From JADCRZ01 sp037718865 (GTDB lineage: Bacteria; Bacteroidota; Bacteroidia; Chitinophagales; Chitinophagaceae): a stretch of 64,000 nucleotides of DNA. The notes beneath the pieces are model-generated. The model made no database searches. It was not told where the DNA came from and was given only the letters and a program-made list of their open reading frames with translations. A program made the position numbers and the translations under genes. Numbering within the stretch: the stretch's first letter is position 1; every line of letters begins with the position of its first letter. The stretch covers positions 62,001 to 126,000 of the forward strand of contig JBBJMP010000004.1 of NCBI GenBank assembly GCA_037718865.1. Reading direction: 5' to 3'. Shown piece after piece: positions 34,956 through 43,981 of the stretch.

Positions 34956-37607
34956 TCATTTCTTCTGCTCAGCAAGAAACCCCACCAGCGAAGCAAATTC
35001 TTCATAAGAGAGCGCATTGGCCAGGCCGGGTGGCATCATAGACATTTCCATTTCCTTGCGGCTTACAATATCGGAAGTTTTGATGGTAAATACCTGGCCG
35101 GCAACATTTCGCATCACCAGTTTATCAGCGGATTCTTCGGTAATAAATCCCATATAGGATTTATTGCCCTTTGCGGTAATCAACACCGTTGCAAAGCCCT
35201 GTGAAATACTTGCGTTGGGTTTAAGGATAGATTCGGCAATCTGTTCCCTGTTCATGATAGATCCGATCTGTCCCATAAAAGGCCCCTTTAATGGTTCGCC
35301 TTTTCTGATACTGTGACAGGCCATACAGCCTTGCTGTGTAAAAAGCGCTTTACCTTTTACTGTGTCTCCTTTAATACCGGCGATAGCAAGCATTACATCT
35401 TCAATGGATGCTTCACCGATCTGGCCTTTCTTGCTTTTTATTTTATCAAGGTCCACCTTTATTTCTTCTTTTGCAGCAACTGTGTCAATTCCCCCAAATG
35501 CTGCTATTCCCATGTAAAGTTTTTTATTAAGGTCTGCATAGAATTGCTTATCCGCCTCATTTGAACTTGCCCATTCCCTGGTAAGTAGTTCTTTGATCAC
35601 GGGCGAGGATTCCCAGGCTGCATGTTTGTAATAAGGCCCGTTTACAACAGGCCGGGTGCCCCACCAGGTGGTACCATCATATGGTGCTTCCTTTTCGTAG
35701 AGGCGGGCAAGGGTTGTGAGGATTTGTTTTTTCAATGCTTTATCACTTGCGTTTTTATAGGCGGCAATCAGGCCCTCCACCGCTTTTGGATCATGCATAT
35801 ACCGCAGCGCCCAAAGGGCGATGGTGGAATTTTCAGTGCCGACGGCCGCTATACATGCATCTACGGCCTTAAGCGCGACCAATGAACGGACAGCAATATG
35901 CGAAGGAATGATTGCAGCATTCAGTGTGGCATGAGGGCCTTCGGCATCTTTGGCGGGATCTGCAAATGTCGAAGGCACTTTAACCTGTAACAGAACAGGT
36001 GCGGCTTCCATGCGTCCCAGGCGTCCCAGGCCTATTATGGCGGCAACCTGAACTCTTGGATCACTATCGGTAACACCATCAATAAACGGCCCGATGGGCA
36101 CATTTTTAAGGTTTGGTAAGCGGTCGCTGAGCGCACGTAAGGCGTATTCTTTAACGTCCTTATCCGAAACCAGTTTCATTAAATTGCCAACACCTTTGTC
36201 TCCCGTGACCTGGGCATAAGCAAATATTGCAGCGACGCGGGTGTACAAAGGCTGGGACTTGTCTGCGGCAAGTTTCCAGGCTGTCTTACCGGCTCTGCGC
36301 CTGGTAATCAATTCCTGCTGGGCATGCAAACGGGCAACGGAGCTGCCGGATTTCATCAGCGCAACCAGTTTCTTAACACGCAATTTTTTCAGGTCGGGAA
36401 AGGCGCTGTATTTCCAGTTCCTGGGTACTGCACGCACCACGTACCCCTTTGCAGGGTTACCCGAATATCCTGCTCCGTCCCATGCAGAGAGATACATGCT
36501 GCCGGAGGCGTCTACATCAACATCAGTGATCTGCGGCAGCTTAATGAACTCTTCCTCTTTTTGCGTATAGCTAGGTCCGTCAGGGGTGACACGGTGAATA
36601 TACAGCTGGCTTCTTCCCCAGTCAGCCATCATAGGAACATGGTTGTATTTGTCAGGCCACGTAGGATCATCCATGAACAAGGCACCCGTACCCGAACCAC
36701 CACCAAGATCCACCAGGGCAGGAATGATTTCATTGGTGAAATGCCGGAACAGCAACGGATAGCCATATTCGCCTGATTGTATCTGGTGGCTAAAGCGAAT
36801 GTTCCATCCGCCGCCGTCATTTGTATTGTCCCGCGTAAAAATATTCATATACGGGTCTATGGCAACATCGTAGATATTGCGCATGCCATGGGAAAAAATC
36901 TCCATTTCCGTTCCGTCGGGCCTTACCCTGAGGATGCCACCACCCTGCATCGTTAATTTGTTTCCGGAGCGGTCCACGGCGTCATGAAATCCAAAGTCGC
37001 CTACGGCAATATAAATCCAACCATCTATGCCCATACGAATACCATTAGTGGCATGATCGGTGCCACGGCTCTGCAGGAATTGTGTAGAACTTATGTTTTG
37101 GATAAGGGGTTTCGAAGGGCCGTCAGCGATACCGTCCCGGTCCTTATCTTCATAAACCACCAGGTCCATCCCCGAAGCTTTTGCGGTTTCTTTGGAAAAG
37201 GTGGTATGAAGTACAAACACGCGGTCCCCCAGAGCAAAAATCCCGCGGGGGTTATCAACCATGGCAAAGGTGGTATGTTTGTCCGGTTTTCCATCATGAT
37301 CATTGTCGTAGAGTTTGATGATGCTTCCTTTTCCCGGGGTCTTACCAAGGGAGCCAATCATGTCCACACCGACAAATACTTCCCCTGTTGGCGCCACGGC
37401 AAGACAGGCAGGACTGGGAGTAATATCCGGGCCCGTGAACTGGGTTATTTCCAGTTCTGCCGGCCCATCCGGTAGAACGGCAATCGCAATGGGCTCGGAA
37501 ATAGTCATTGATTTACTACCGGTCTGGTATGCTGCCGGATCCCGTTTTATCGTACTGCTATTCATGATCATCAGACCAGCAAGAAGGCTAAGCAACATTT
37601 TAAACAT
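34956..37607 (-). CDS. Secreted beta-propeller/HEAT-repeat/cytochrome c protein (membrane-bound dehydrogenase type)
   Basis: The 883-residue protein has a signal peptide (MFKMLLSLLAGLMIMNSS). A six-bladed glucose-dehydrogenase-like propeller follows (about 40-400; GTDHATNGIRMGIDGWIYIAVGD, YDVAIDPYMNIFTRDNTNDGGG), then a HEAT-repeat region (about 410-700; DPRVQVAAIIGLGRLG), and a C-terminal cytochrome c/haem-binding domain with CMACH at 761-765 and likely axial Met in EMSMMPPG. Such Planctomycete-type proteins are thought to oxidise carbohydrates and pass electrons to haem; the substrate is unknown. It is transcribed singly. A DUF1501/DUF1553 pair of similar phyletic flavour lies at the right edge of the window. 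Confidence 0.9.
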   Translation of the reverse strand: MFKMLLSLLAGLMIMNSSTIKRDPAAYQTGSKSMTISEPIAIAVLPDGPAELEITQFTGPDITPSPACLAVAPTGEVFVGVDMIGSLGKTPGKGSIIKLYDNDHDGKPDKHTTFAMVDNPRGIFALGDRVFVLHTTFSKETAKASGMDLVVYEDKDRDGIADGPSKPLIQNISSTQFLQSRGTDHATNGIRMGIDGWIYIAVGDFGFHDAVDRSGNKLTMQGGGILRVRPDGTEMEIFSHGMRNIYDVAIDPYMNIFTRDNTNDGGGWNIRFSHQIQSGEYGYPLLFRHFTNEIIPALVDLGGGSGTGALFMDDPTWPDKYNHVPMMADWGRSQLYIHRVTPDGPSYTQKEEEFIKLPQITDVDVDASGSMYLSAWDGAGYSGNPAKGYVVRAVPRNWKYSAFPDLKKLRVKKLVALMKSGSSVARLHAQQELITRRRAGKTAWKLAADKSQPLYTRVAAIFAYAQVTGDKGVGNLMKLVSDKDVKEYALRALSDRLPNLKNVPIGPFIDGVTDSDPRVQVAAIIGLGRLGRMEAAPVLLQVKVPSTFADPAKDAEGPHATLNAAIIPSHIAVRSLVALKAVDACIAAVGTENSTIALWALRYMHDPKAVEGLIAAYKNASDKALKKQILTTLARLYEKEAPYDGTTWWGTRPVVNGPYYKHAAWESSPVIKELLTREWASSNEADKQFYADLNKKLYMGIAAFGGIDTVAAKEEIKVDLDKIKSKKGQIGEASIEDVMLAIAGIKGDTVKGKALFTQQGCMACHSIRKGEPLKGPFMGQIGSIMNREQIAESILKPNASISQGFATVLITAKGNKSYMGFITEESADKLVMRNVAGQVFTIKTSDIVSRKEMEMSMMPPGLANALSYEEFASLVGFLAEQKK

Positions 37608-37913
37608 CGTAGTATTTTTTTGAAAGGTGGCATTCCGGATTGATTAATCAGCGGTAGCTGATCGAACAATCGGGGGTGTAAGTTAAAGAAATAACCTGTT
37701 AGCTGAAGCTTGTGGCATACTTCAATGTATAGAGGCTGCTGCGCTTTGTGCCAATGACAAAAGGAGGGGTTAAGTTAACAACATTGAATAAATTAAAGGA
37801 AAGAAATACGAAGCTTTAGTTTAAGTATTAATTTGTATAATGTAAGCAGGGCGAAGGTGGATTTATGATATGGGATCGTCCTGCAAAAAAGTAAAGCAAC
37901 GGAGGAAGCAATC
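37608..37913. other. Non-coding intergenic region
   Basis: No gene or clear element. It separates divergent genes and should hold both promoters. Confidence 0.4.
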
Positions 37914-38237
37914 ATGACATCCGATCAATTCAGGGAACTCGCTCTATCATTTCAACACACCATAGCTTCACCGCATTTTGAAAGAACTGCCTTTAAAGTA
38001 GTTGGAAAAAGAATATTTGCAACACTGCATGAAGAAAGTGAAACTGCTAATGTAAAATTTTCACCTGCTGATCAATCCGTTTACTGTCTTATTGATAAAG
38101 AAGCTATTTATCCGGTTAATAATAAATGGGGTTTGCAGGGCTGGACAACCTTTCAACTTGCCCGGTTTGACAGCCAGCTTATGCTTGATGCTTTAGATAC
38201 TGCTTATAATGAAGTCTTGAAAAGTAAGAAAAAATAG
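37914..38237 (+). CDS. MmcQ/YjbR family protein
   Basis: A 107-residue cytosolic protein with the YjbR double-wing pattern: MTSDQFRELALSFQHTIASPHFERTAFKV, GKRIFATLHEE, ANVKFSPADQ and KWGLQGWTTFQL. The family is thought to bind DNA non-specifically, but its role is not established. It is intact. The next gene, an SRPBCC protein, starts 130 bp downstream on the same strand. Confidence 0.85.
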   Translation: MTSDQFRELALSFQHTIASPHFERTAFKVVGKRIFATLHEESETANVKFSPADQSVYCLIDKEAIYPVNNKWGLQGWTTFQLARFDSQLMLDALDTAYNEVLKSKKK

Positions 38238-38367
38238 CTGCAATAAACATGGTGGTTTTAGTCGCAAAATAGTGATCTGTCGCATTTGCCCCCGTAAATT
38301 GTCATGATTAAGCCTTGTATCTTTTTGAAAAGTATTGCAACTTTGTTATGTACCAAAAACATAAATC

Positions 38368-38808
38368 ATGGAATTTAAAATAATGATTAACGCTCCAAAA
38401 GAAAAAGTATGGAATATACTTTGGGACAATGCTACGTACCAGGAATGGACCGCTGCTTTCGCTTCAGGGTCAAGGGCAGAAACAGATTGGAAGAAAGGTA
38501 GCAAGGTCTTGTTTCTTGATGGAAATAATTCGGGTATGGTTTCTTCTATAGCTGAGAATATCCCCAATGAATTTATGTCCATCAAACACCTGGGTAGTGT
38601 TAAAAATGGCGTTGAAGACGTCGACAGCGAAGAAGCCAGAAAATGGGCAGGCTCTTTTGAAAATTATACCCTCCGTACTGTTAATGGAGCAACGGAATTA
38701 TGGGTTGTTATGGGAGGCGCGGAAATTCCACCCGAATTTGAAGGTTATTTTAAGGATACCTGGCCCAAAGCTTTGGATAAATTAAAGGAATTGGCCGAGA
38801 AAAATTAA
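38368..38808 (+). CDS. SRPBCC-domain protein
   Basis: A 146-residue START-fold protein: MEFKIMINAPKEKVWNILWDNATYQEWTAAF, GSKVLFLDGNNSGMVSSI, NEFMSIKHLG and a C-terminal FKDTWPKALDKLKELAEK helix. It is more distant from the two ArsR-linked SRPBCC proteins of the window and has no ArsR neighbour. Ligand and role are unknown. It faces the ECF sigma factor gene tail to tail. Confidence 0.87.
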   Translation: MEFKIMINAPKEKVWNILWDNATYQEWTAAFASGSRAETDWKKGSKVLFLDGNNSGMVSSIAENIPNEFMSIKHLGSVKNGVEDVDSEEARKWAGSFENYTLRTVNGATELWVVMGGAEIPPEFEGYFKDTWPKALDKLKELAEKN

Positions 38809-38844
38809 TGCGTTTACTTAATGGAATACTAAGGACACTAGCCA

Positions 38845-40116
38845 TCAAGAACACAAAGCGTCAAAATTTGAACAGGCATCTATTTTTTCCAGCAACAATT
38901 GCTGTTCGGCGAGTGACCTGGTTAACGACAGGGCTTTCCTAAAATAATGTTCCGCATCTTGCTTACAGTGTAAATCTAAATAGATTTCTCCAATGGCTGT
39001 ATGGTAGAGATAATAGTGTTCCAGGCCTTCGATCCGTTGTAATTCTACTAATGCAGCTTCTTTGCTGATGGCATATGAAGCAGCAATGGCTTTGTTAAGG
39101 GCAACAAAGGGAGTGGGATGTTCGGTAGCCAGGATCTCATATAGATAGTAAATGGCCCTCCAATCGGTGGCCTCAAAACATGATGCGCTAGCATGCAGGT
39201 AAGCAATGGCTGCTTCAAGGTGATAGATGGATGTTTCTTTTTGCGTGGCCTCTTCCAGAAAACAAAATCCTTTTTGAATAAGGGGCCGATACCACTTGCT
39301 TCGGTCCTGGTGCTTTAATAAGATGATGTTGCCGCCTTCATCAAGCCTCGCTTTTAGTCTGGATGCCTGGAAGCAGAATAGGGCTAGCAATGCATTTGTG
39401 CGGGGAAGATTGGTTAAGCGACTTTGCGTTAGCATGTACGCCATTCGCATGGCATCCTGGCAAAGCTCTTCCCGTATCAATTGCTGATGGTGCGAAGAGT
39501 TATAACCTTCATTAAAAAGCAAATACAAACAGTGCAAAACGGCATCGAGGCGTTTTGGCAATTGCGAAGGAGACGGCAGCTCCAGCTGTATATTTTCAGC
39601 CCTGATTTTTTCCTTTGCACGGAAGACACGTTTTGCAATATTCTCTTCATCTTTCAGGAAAGCATGGGCAATTTCGGCAACACTTAAACCGCATAGCGTT
39701 TTTAGTGCAAGGGCAATCTGCGAATCAACAGGAATGGAAGGATGACAACAGGCAAACATCATTCGTAGCTGGCTGTCTTCAATTTCACCTTCCTCAAAAA
39801 ATAAATGAACGGTGGGATGAAGCATGTTTTGAGACTGTTGCAAATAAGCATGTTGTGAAAGAACACCCCGAAAGGTCTTTTCTCTCCGCAAATGGTCAAC
39901 AGCTTTGTTTTTAGCTACTCGATATAGCCAGGCAGTTGGGTTATCCGGCACCCCTTTGTAACTCCAGGTATGCAGCGCCTGCAGCAGGGTATCCTGCGTT
40001 ATGTCTTGTGCTGTTTGAAGATGTTGCAGGCCAAGAAGTTTGGACAAGACAGCAATCATCTTTCCCGACTCATGCCGGAAAAGATGATCTACTATCTGAT
40101 TGAAGCGCTCCTGCAT
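38845..40116 (-). CDS. RNA polymerase sigma factor, ECF42-like with C-terminal extension
   Basis: The 423-residue protein has sigma region 2 (about 15-75; LQTAQDITQDTLLQALHTW, PTAWLYRVAKNKAVDHLRR), region 4 (about 120-180; LALKTLCGLSVAEIAHAFLKDEENIAKRVFRAKEKI) and a long helical, TPR-like C-terminal extension (about 190-423). Together with the YCII/DGPF gene 11 bp upstream this is the hallmark of the ECF42 group, which has no anti-sigma factor and is thought to be controlled through its extension. The first 115 residues and the upstream gene are duplicated at 42035-42727. Confidence 0.93.
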   Translation of the reverse strand: MQERFNQIVDHLFRHESGKMIAVLSKLLGLQHLQTAQDITQDTLLQALHTWSYKGVPDNPTAWLYRVAKNKAVDHLRREKTFRGVLSQHAYLQQSQNMLHPTVHLFFEEGEIEDSQLRMMFACCHPSIPVDSQIALALKTLCGLSVAEIAHAFLKDEENIAKRVFRAKEKIRAENIQLELPSPSQLPKRLDAVLHCLYLLFNEGYNSSHHQQLIREELCQDAMRMAYMLTQSRLTNLPRTNALLALFCFQASRLKARLDEGGNIILLKHQDRSKWYRPLIQKGFCFLEEATQKETSIYHLEAAIAYLHASASCFEATDWRAIYYLYEILATEHPTPFVALNKAIAASYAISKEAALVELQRIEGLEHYYLYHTAIGEIYLDLHCKQDAEHYFRKALSLTRSLAEQQLLLEKIDACSNFDALCS

Positions 40117-40468
40117 AAAAGCTTGTTTTACATATCAAACTTCATCACCGGGCGTACCTGTACCTGTCCGCCATGTTCAAAGTCCGGGTAATGCTGGCAT
40201 TCATCCACAGCTTCCTCCATGGTGTTGGCATTAATTACAAAGTAACCACCTACCAGTTCCTTACCTTCTGTGTAAGGGCCATCGGTCACAGTAGTCTTTC
40301 CACTTACTAATTTCCCACCGGGTAACAGAGCTTCACCTGAAGCATATTTTCCTTCTTTTTGAAGTTTTTCTACCCATGACATCCATTTGCCCATGTTGGC
40401 TTGCAGGTCCTGAGGAGAGGCGTCTTGTTTGATTCCTCCGTGAAAAATGAGCATGAACTTTTCCATAA
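39776..40468. repeat. Duplicated block, copy A (sigma 5' part plus YCII gene)
   Basis: These 693 bases recur at 42035-42727 in the same orientation (constant offset 2259) without a difference I could see, while the sequence on both sides diverges. Upstream of the genes the two copies are still related (roughly three quarters identical) through about 40620 and 42875. Confidence 0.8.
40128..40466 (-). CDS. YCII/DGPF-domain protein paired with the sigma factor
   Basis: A 112-residue protein with the YCII ferredoxin-like fold: KFMLIFHGGI, a helix MGKWMSWVEKLQKEGKYASGEALLPGGK, and TVTDGPYTEGKELVGGYFVINANTMEEAVDECQHYP, the DGPF-type motif. These genes are the usual partners and targets of ECF42 sigma factors; their biochemistry is unresolved. 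The gene leads the operon with the sigma factor downstream. It is indistinguishable from the copy at 42387-42725. Confidence 0.92.
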   Translation of the reverse strand: MEKFMLIFHGGIKQDASPQDLQANMGKWMSWVEKLQKEGKYASGEALLPGGKLVSGKTTVTDGPYTEGKELVGGYFVINANTMEEAVDECQHYPDFEHGGQVQVRPVMKFDM

Positions 40469-40500
40469 CAATGATTTTAATTAAAAATAGTTTTCCTTTT

Positions 40501-40527
40501 GACGAATGGGAAGGAAATAATCGGACA
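40501..40527 (-). promoter_or_regulatory. Putative ECF42-type promoter of YCII-sigma operon, copy A
   Basis: On the minus strand TGTCCGA (40521-40527), 15 bases, then TCGTC (40501-40505), about 35 bp ahead of the YCII start codon. The same two boxes with the same spacing occur before copy B although the surrounding sequence has drifted. The TGTC and CGTC elements resemble what has been reported for ECF42 promoters (TGTCGA in the -35 region). Confidence 0.55.
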
Positions 40528-40763
40528 AATGGAAAATTTTTTTTGAAGGACTGGAGGTGGGTGATTCAGAAATAACGGTTATTCAAGGCGTTTAAATGGG
40601 AAAGAAATACAGAATGTATGTAAATTAATGGTTCTCAGACAGTAAAGTCAACTGCCGCATTCCGCTAACAATTGTAACCAGAAGTTACTTGGAAATGCCA
40701 GTCCCTAACGCGCAGTCAGGGAATGACGGTTATTGGCGAAGTAGTTTTATTTAAGTGATAATT

Positions 40764-41702
40764 TTATTTAGTGTACTCAATTACCAATTTTGGATGTTTG
40801 GTAACATCAGCATATTTGCTTGAACAAAATATTCTTGAGTTATAAATAACTTCTGTTTGCAAACGAATAAGAAATCCATTATTGGAATTACTGCTTAACA
40901 TAGCGCTAACGAACTTAGAGACATCAATATTAACCAGATCCAGGAATGGTTGAGCAGTATGTGGAATTATAACCTGATCAGTTGCAGTTGCAGTGGGCTG
41001 ATTGACCCATCTGACGGTATTTGGAACCCAGGTTGATGTAACCCGCTGAATTAAAGTAGTATTATCAAGGCCTGTATTTGCTTTTTTTGAATCACCGTTT
41101 AGAGGTGTTGGATTTGAATAAAGCGTAAGTTTTGCGCTTAATATTGTTGCATCGGAGGGGATACTACCCAAATCAAATTTCAGAAGAGCTCTCATCCCAA
41201 CCTCGATTCCATTATAAGTCCACCTTAGAGCACCTATCTCAGGCGCAGGTGGAGATGAGCCTTCAAGGGTGGTGGCATTACCCCAAACATGAACTTCTGT
41301 AGGGTTTTGATTTGGTTGTAATGATAAATTAATAATTTTTGCAGCATGTACAGTAACAGAAACTGTATCAGTTCCTGTGGCACCCATGTTATCAACCACT
41401 AATAGTTGAAAAACATATATCCCGGCTATTAAACCTTTTATTTTTGTAGAAGCTGCACCGTTATTCAAAATAACAGCAGTATTAGGACCTGAAACTTCAC
41501 TCCAGGCATAGGCAACCACCTGGCCGTCGCTATCTTTCCCTGAACCATTTAAACTGGCACTATCTGGTGGCAATTGAATTGTCTGGGAACTCCCTGCATC
41601 AGCAACAGGTACCTGGTTAACGGGAACATCATTAGGTTTTTGGCAAGCTGTAAAGCTTAATACTGTAAGCACAGCAATCTGCAAAAAAGAAAAAAGTTTC
41701 AT
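40764..41702 (-). CDS. Lipoprotein with PKD-like and DNRLRE domains
   Basis: The 312-residue protein begins with a lipoprotein signal (MKLFSFLQIAVLTVLSFTAC). A PKD/Ig-like domain follows (about 30-120; PVADAGSSQTIQLPPDSASLNGSGKDSDGQ and YAWSEVSGP), then a DNRLRE-type domain (about 128-312; GMRALLKFDLGSIPSDATILSAKLTLYSN). The DNRLRE domain is found in Bacteroidota surface proteins and is often attached to cell-surface or carbohydrate-active proteins. It is presumably exposed on the outer membrane. It lies between the two ECF42 blocks. Function is unknown. Confidence 0.85.
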   Translation of the reverse strand: MKLFSFLQIAVLTVLSFTACQKPNDVPVNQVPVADAGSSQTIQLPPDSASLNGSGKDSDGQVVAYAWSEVSGPNTAVILNNGAASTKIKGLIAGIYVFQLLVVDNMGATGTDTVSVTVHAAKIINLSLQPNQNPTEVHVWGNATTLEGSSPPAPEIGALRWTYNGIEVGMRALLKFDLGSIPSDATILSAKLTLYSNPTPLNGDSKKANTGLDNTTLIQRVTSTWVPNTVRWVNQPTATATDQVIIPHTAQPFLDLVNIDVSKFVSAMLSSNSNNGFLIRLQTEVIYNSRIFCSSKYADVTKHPKLVIEYTK

Positions 41703-41719
41703 AAAAGAATAAGAGTTTA

Positions 41720-42034
41720 TTAATCAAAAGCAAATATAGATGAATTTGCCAGGTTCACCTGCCCATTCTCATCGGTTAATACTACCTTTCCATCTTCAAT
41801 AATGGCGGTTAATTTACCGCCGGCTACTGTGGAAAGTACAGCAGTACCATTCGCGTTTTGAATTGCCGAGATTACAGCCTTTGCATCCAGGTTGTCAGAT
41901 ATCTCATGGTAGGTAAGTATAACGGCCAGTTTTGATTTGTTTTCCGGCTTCAACAAATTTTCTACTGTACCGGCCGGTAGCTTATCAAAGGCATTACTTG
42001 GTAGGTGCAAATACGGTGAAGGGACCTTTGCCTT
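41720..42034 (-). pseudogene. Fasciclin (FAS1) domain fragment
   Basis: The minus strand reads KKGKGPFTVFAPT, then after a small frame slip NAFDKLPAGTVENLLKPENKSKL, AVILTYHEISDNLDAKAVISAIQNANG and KVVLTDENGQVNLA, the core of a FAS1 adhesion domain. The upstream part of the gene has been replaced by the duplicated sigma-factor segment at 42035, and the last strand is missing. The 96-codon ORF here is therefore a relic. Confidence 0.75.
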
Positions 42035-42375
42035 TCTTCAATTTCACCTTCCTCAAAAAATAAATGAACGGTGGGATGAAGCATGTTTTGAGACTGTTGC
42101 AAATAAGCATGTTGTGAAAGAACACCCCGAAAGGTCTTTTCTCTCCGCAAATGGTCAACAGCTTTGTTTTTAGCTACTCGATATAGCCAGGCAGTTGGGT
42201 TATCCGGCACCCCTTTGTAACTCCAGGTATGCAGCGCCTGCAGCAGGGTATCCTGCGTTATGTCTTGTGCTGTTTGAAGATGTTGCAGGCCAAGAAGTTT
42301 GGACAAGACAGCAATCATCTTTCCCGACTCATGCCGGAAAAGATGATCTACTATCTGATTGAAGCGCTCCTGCAT
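42035..42375 (-). pseudogene. 5' fragment of the ECF42-like sigma factor gene (copy B)
   Basis: The first 115 codons of the sigma factor at 38845-40116 are repeated exactly, through FFEEGEIE. Then the frame runs out of phase into the FAS1 relic (RQRSLHRICTYQV) and stops 22 codons later. It retains region 2 but lacks region 4 and the regulatory extension, so it cannot act as a normal ECF sigma factor. Confidence 0.85.
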
Positions 42376-42386
42376 AAAAGCTTGTT

Positions 42387-42725
42387 TTACATATCAAACT
42401 TCATCACCGGGCGTACCTGTACCTGTCCGCCATGTTCAAAGTCCGGGTAATGCTGGCATTCATCCACAGCTTCCTCCATGGTGTTGGCATTAATTACAAA
42501 GTAACCACCTACCAGTTCCTTACCTTCTGTGTAAGGGCCATCGGTCACAGTAGTCTTTCCACTTACTAATTTCCCACCGGGTAACAGAGCTTCACCTGAA
42601 GCATATTTTCCTTCTTTTTGAAGTTTTTCTACCCATGACATCCATTTGCCCATGTTGGCTTGCAGGTCCTGAGGAGAGGCGTCTTGTTTGATTCCTCCGT
42701 GAAAAATGAGCATGAACTTTTCCAT
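42387..42725 (-). CDS. YCII/DGPF-domain protein, duplicate copy
   Basis: Complete 112-residue gene with the same protein sequence as 40128-40466 and, as far as I can see, the same DNA. It keeps its own upstream region with the conserved putative ECF promoter at 42763-42789, so it can be expressed even though its sigma partner is truncated. The operon order YCII-sigma is conserved in both copies. Confidence 0.9.
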   Translation of the reverse strand: MEKFMLIFHGGIKQDASPQDLQANMGKWMSWVEKLQKEGKYASGEALLPGGKLVSGKTTVTDGPYTEGKELVGGYFVINANTMEEAVDECQHYPDFEHGGQVQVRPVMKFDM

Positions 42726-42762
42726 AATGGTTGATTTTAATTTTATGAATGATTGTCCTTTT

Positions 42763-42789
42763 GACGAATAAGGAAGAAATAATCGGACA
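42763..42789 (-). promoter_or_regulatory. Putative ECF42-type promoter, copy B
   Basis: TGTCCGA (42783-42789), 15 bases, TCGTC (42763-42767), read on the minus strand, 38 bp before the YCII start. Box sequences and spacing are identical to copy A while the leader between promoter and gene differs. Confidence 0.55.
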
Positions 42790-42998
42790 AATAATTTTTT
42801 TTTTTAATACTTGAAGATGGTGATTCAGGGATAAGGTTTTGTTAAGACGTTTAAATGGAAAGTTAATACAGAATGTTTTGAAAACTTAGTAGTTACGTGC
42901 TTTATTCGAACAACTACTTTTGGAAACCTGTCTTGTTGCCAAGATCAATTATCATGATAATACACCAGGCCTTCGTTTGAATTTTGTAGCTTTGTTAG

Positions 42999-43901
42999 AT
43001 GGAAAGCACACTGACGATCGAAGATTTTTACCAGCACAAGCTGAACTGGATGCCTGATAGCCTTAAAAAGGAAATAGGACATTTTAACGTGTTTAAGCTG
43101 GATGATTTTACCGGGCCTTGTGCTAAGCCCATTCCGTATAGCCGTAAAGATTATTTTAAGATAAGCCTTATCATTGGTAAAAACAGGGTTTATTATGCAG
43201 ATAAAACAATAGAAATGGATAGGCCCGCGATGTTGTTTGCCAATCCTCAGATCCCCTATAACTGGGAACCATTGGAAGAAGAACAATCTGGTTTTTTCTG
43301 CATTTTTACTGATGCATTTTTCAATCATTTTGGTAATATAAAAGATTATCCGGTTTTTAGGCCCGGCGGAAACCCGATCTTTTTTTTAACTGATGACCAG
43401 GTGAATGCGGTTAAGATCATTTACCTCAAGATGTTTGAAGAGATTGATTCTGATTATGCTTATAAATATGATGTTCTAAGAAACCTCGTATTCGAACTGA
43501 TACATGCGGCTTTACGGATGCAGCCAGCAACAACCTTATATTTCAATCAAAATGCTTCGACCCGCGTTTCATCGCTGTTTATGGAATTACTCGAAAGACA
43601 GTTCCCTATAGAATCGCAGTTGCAAAGGATCAACCTGCGCTCTGCCAGTGATTTTGCTAATCAGCTGGCCGTACATGTTAATCATTTAAACAGGGCATTA
43701 AAGAAAACTACCGGAAAAACAACATCGCAACTCGTCGGTGAGCGCATCACGCAGGAAGCAAGGGCATTATTAAAGCATACTAATTGGAACATTTCTGAAA
43801 TTGGTTATTGCCTGGGTTTTGAGGAACTTCCGCATTTCATTAATTTCTTCAAAAAGAACACGAAGATCTCCCCAAAATCCTATCGTAATGTGATTGTTTG
43901 A
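42999..43901 (+). CDS. AraC-family transcriptional regulator
   Basis: A 300-residue protein with an N-terminal cupin-like effector domain (about 30-150; DFTGPCAKPIPYSRKDYFKISLIIGK, PQIPYNWEPLEEEQSGFFCIFTDAFF) and a C-terminal double helix-turn-helix (about 200-298; FANQLAVHVNHLNRALKKTTGKTTSQLVGERITQEARALL, NISEIGYCLGFEELPHFINFFKKNTKISPKSYR). It is followed on the same strand by two short-chain dehydrogenase genes that it may control. The start begins just after a TAGCTTTG box (42987-42994), so the transcript may be nearly leaderless. A 36-codon relative lies at 11209-11319. Confidence 0.92.
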   Translation: MESTLTIEDFYQHKLNWMPDSLKKEIGHFNVFKLDDFTGPCAKPIPYSRKDYFKISLIIGKNRVYYADKTIEMDRPAMLFANPQIPYNWEPLEEEQSGFFCIFTDAFFNHFGNIKDYPVFRPGGNPIFFLTDDQVNAVKIIYLKMFEEIDSDYAYKYDVLRNLVFELIHAALRMQPATTLYFNQNASTRVSSLFMELLERQFPIESQLQRINLRSASDFANQLAVHVNHLNRALKKTTGKTTSQLVGERITQEARALLKHTNWNISEIGYCLGFEELPHFINFFKKNTKISPKSYRNVIV

Positions 43902-43981
43902 TTTTTGCAGCTATTGGTTTGTTTCTTGTAACACCCGGCCTGTAATTGCAGTCTACCTTTGTTTCATTCAAACTAAATAAA

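Larger units (their letters stand above)
42035..42727. repeat. Duplicated block, copy B
   Basis: Direct repeat of 39776-40468. The left boundary falls inside the sigma gene at TCTTCAATTTC, where it fuses to FAS1 sequence. The right boundary falls two bases past the YCII start codon, after which similarity drops. Confidence 0.8.
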
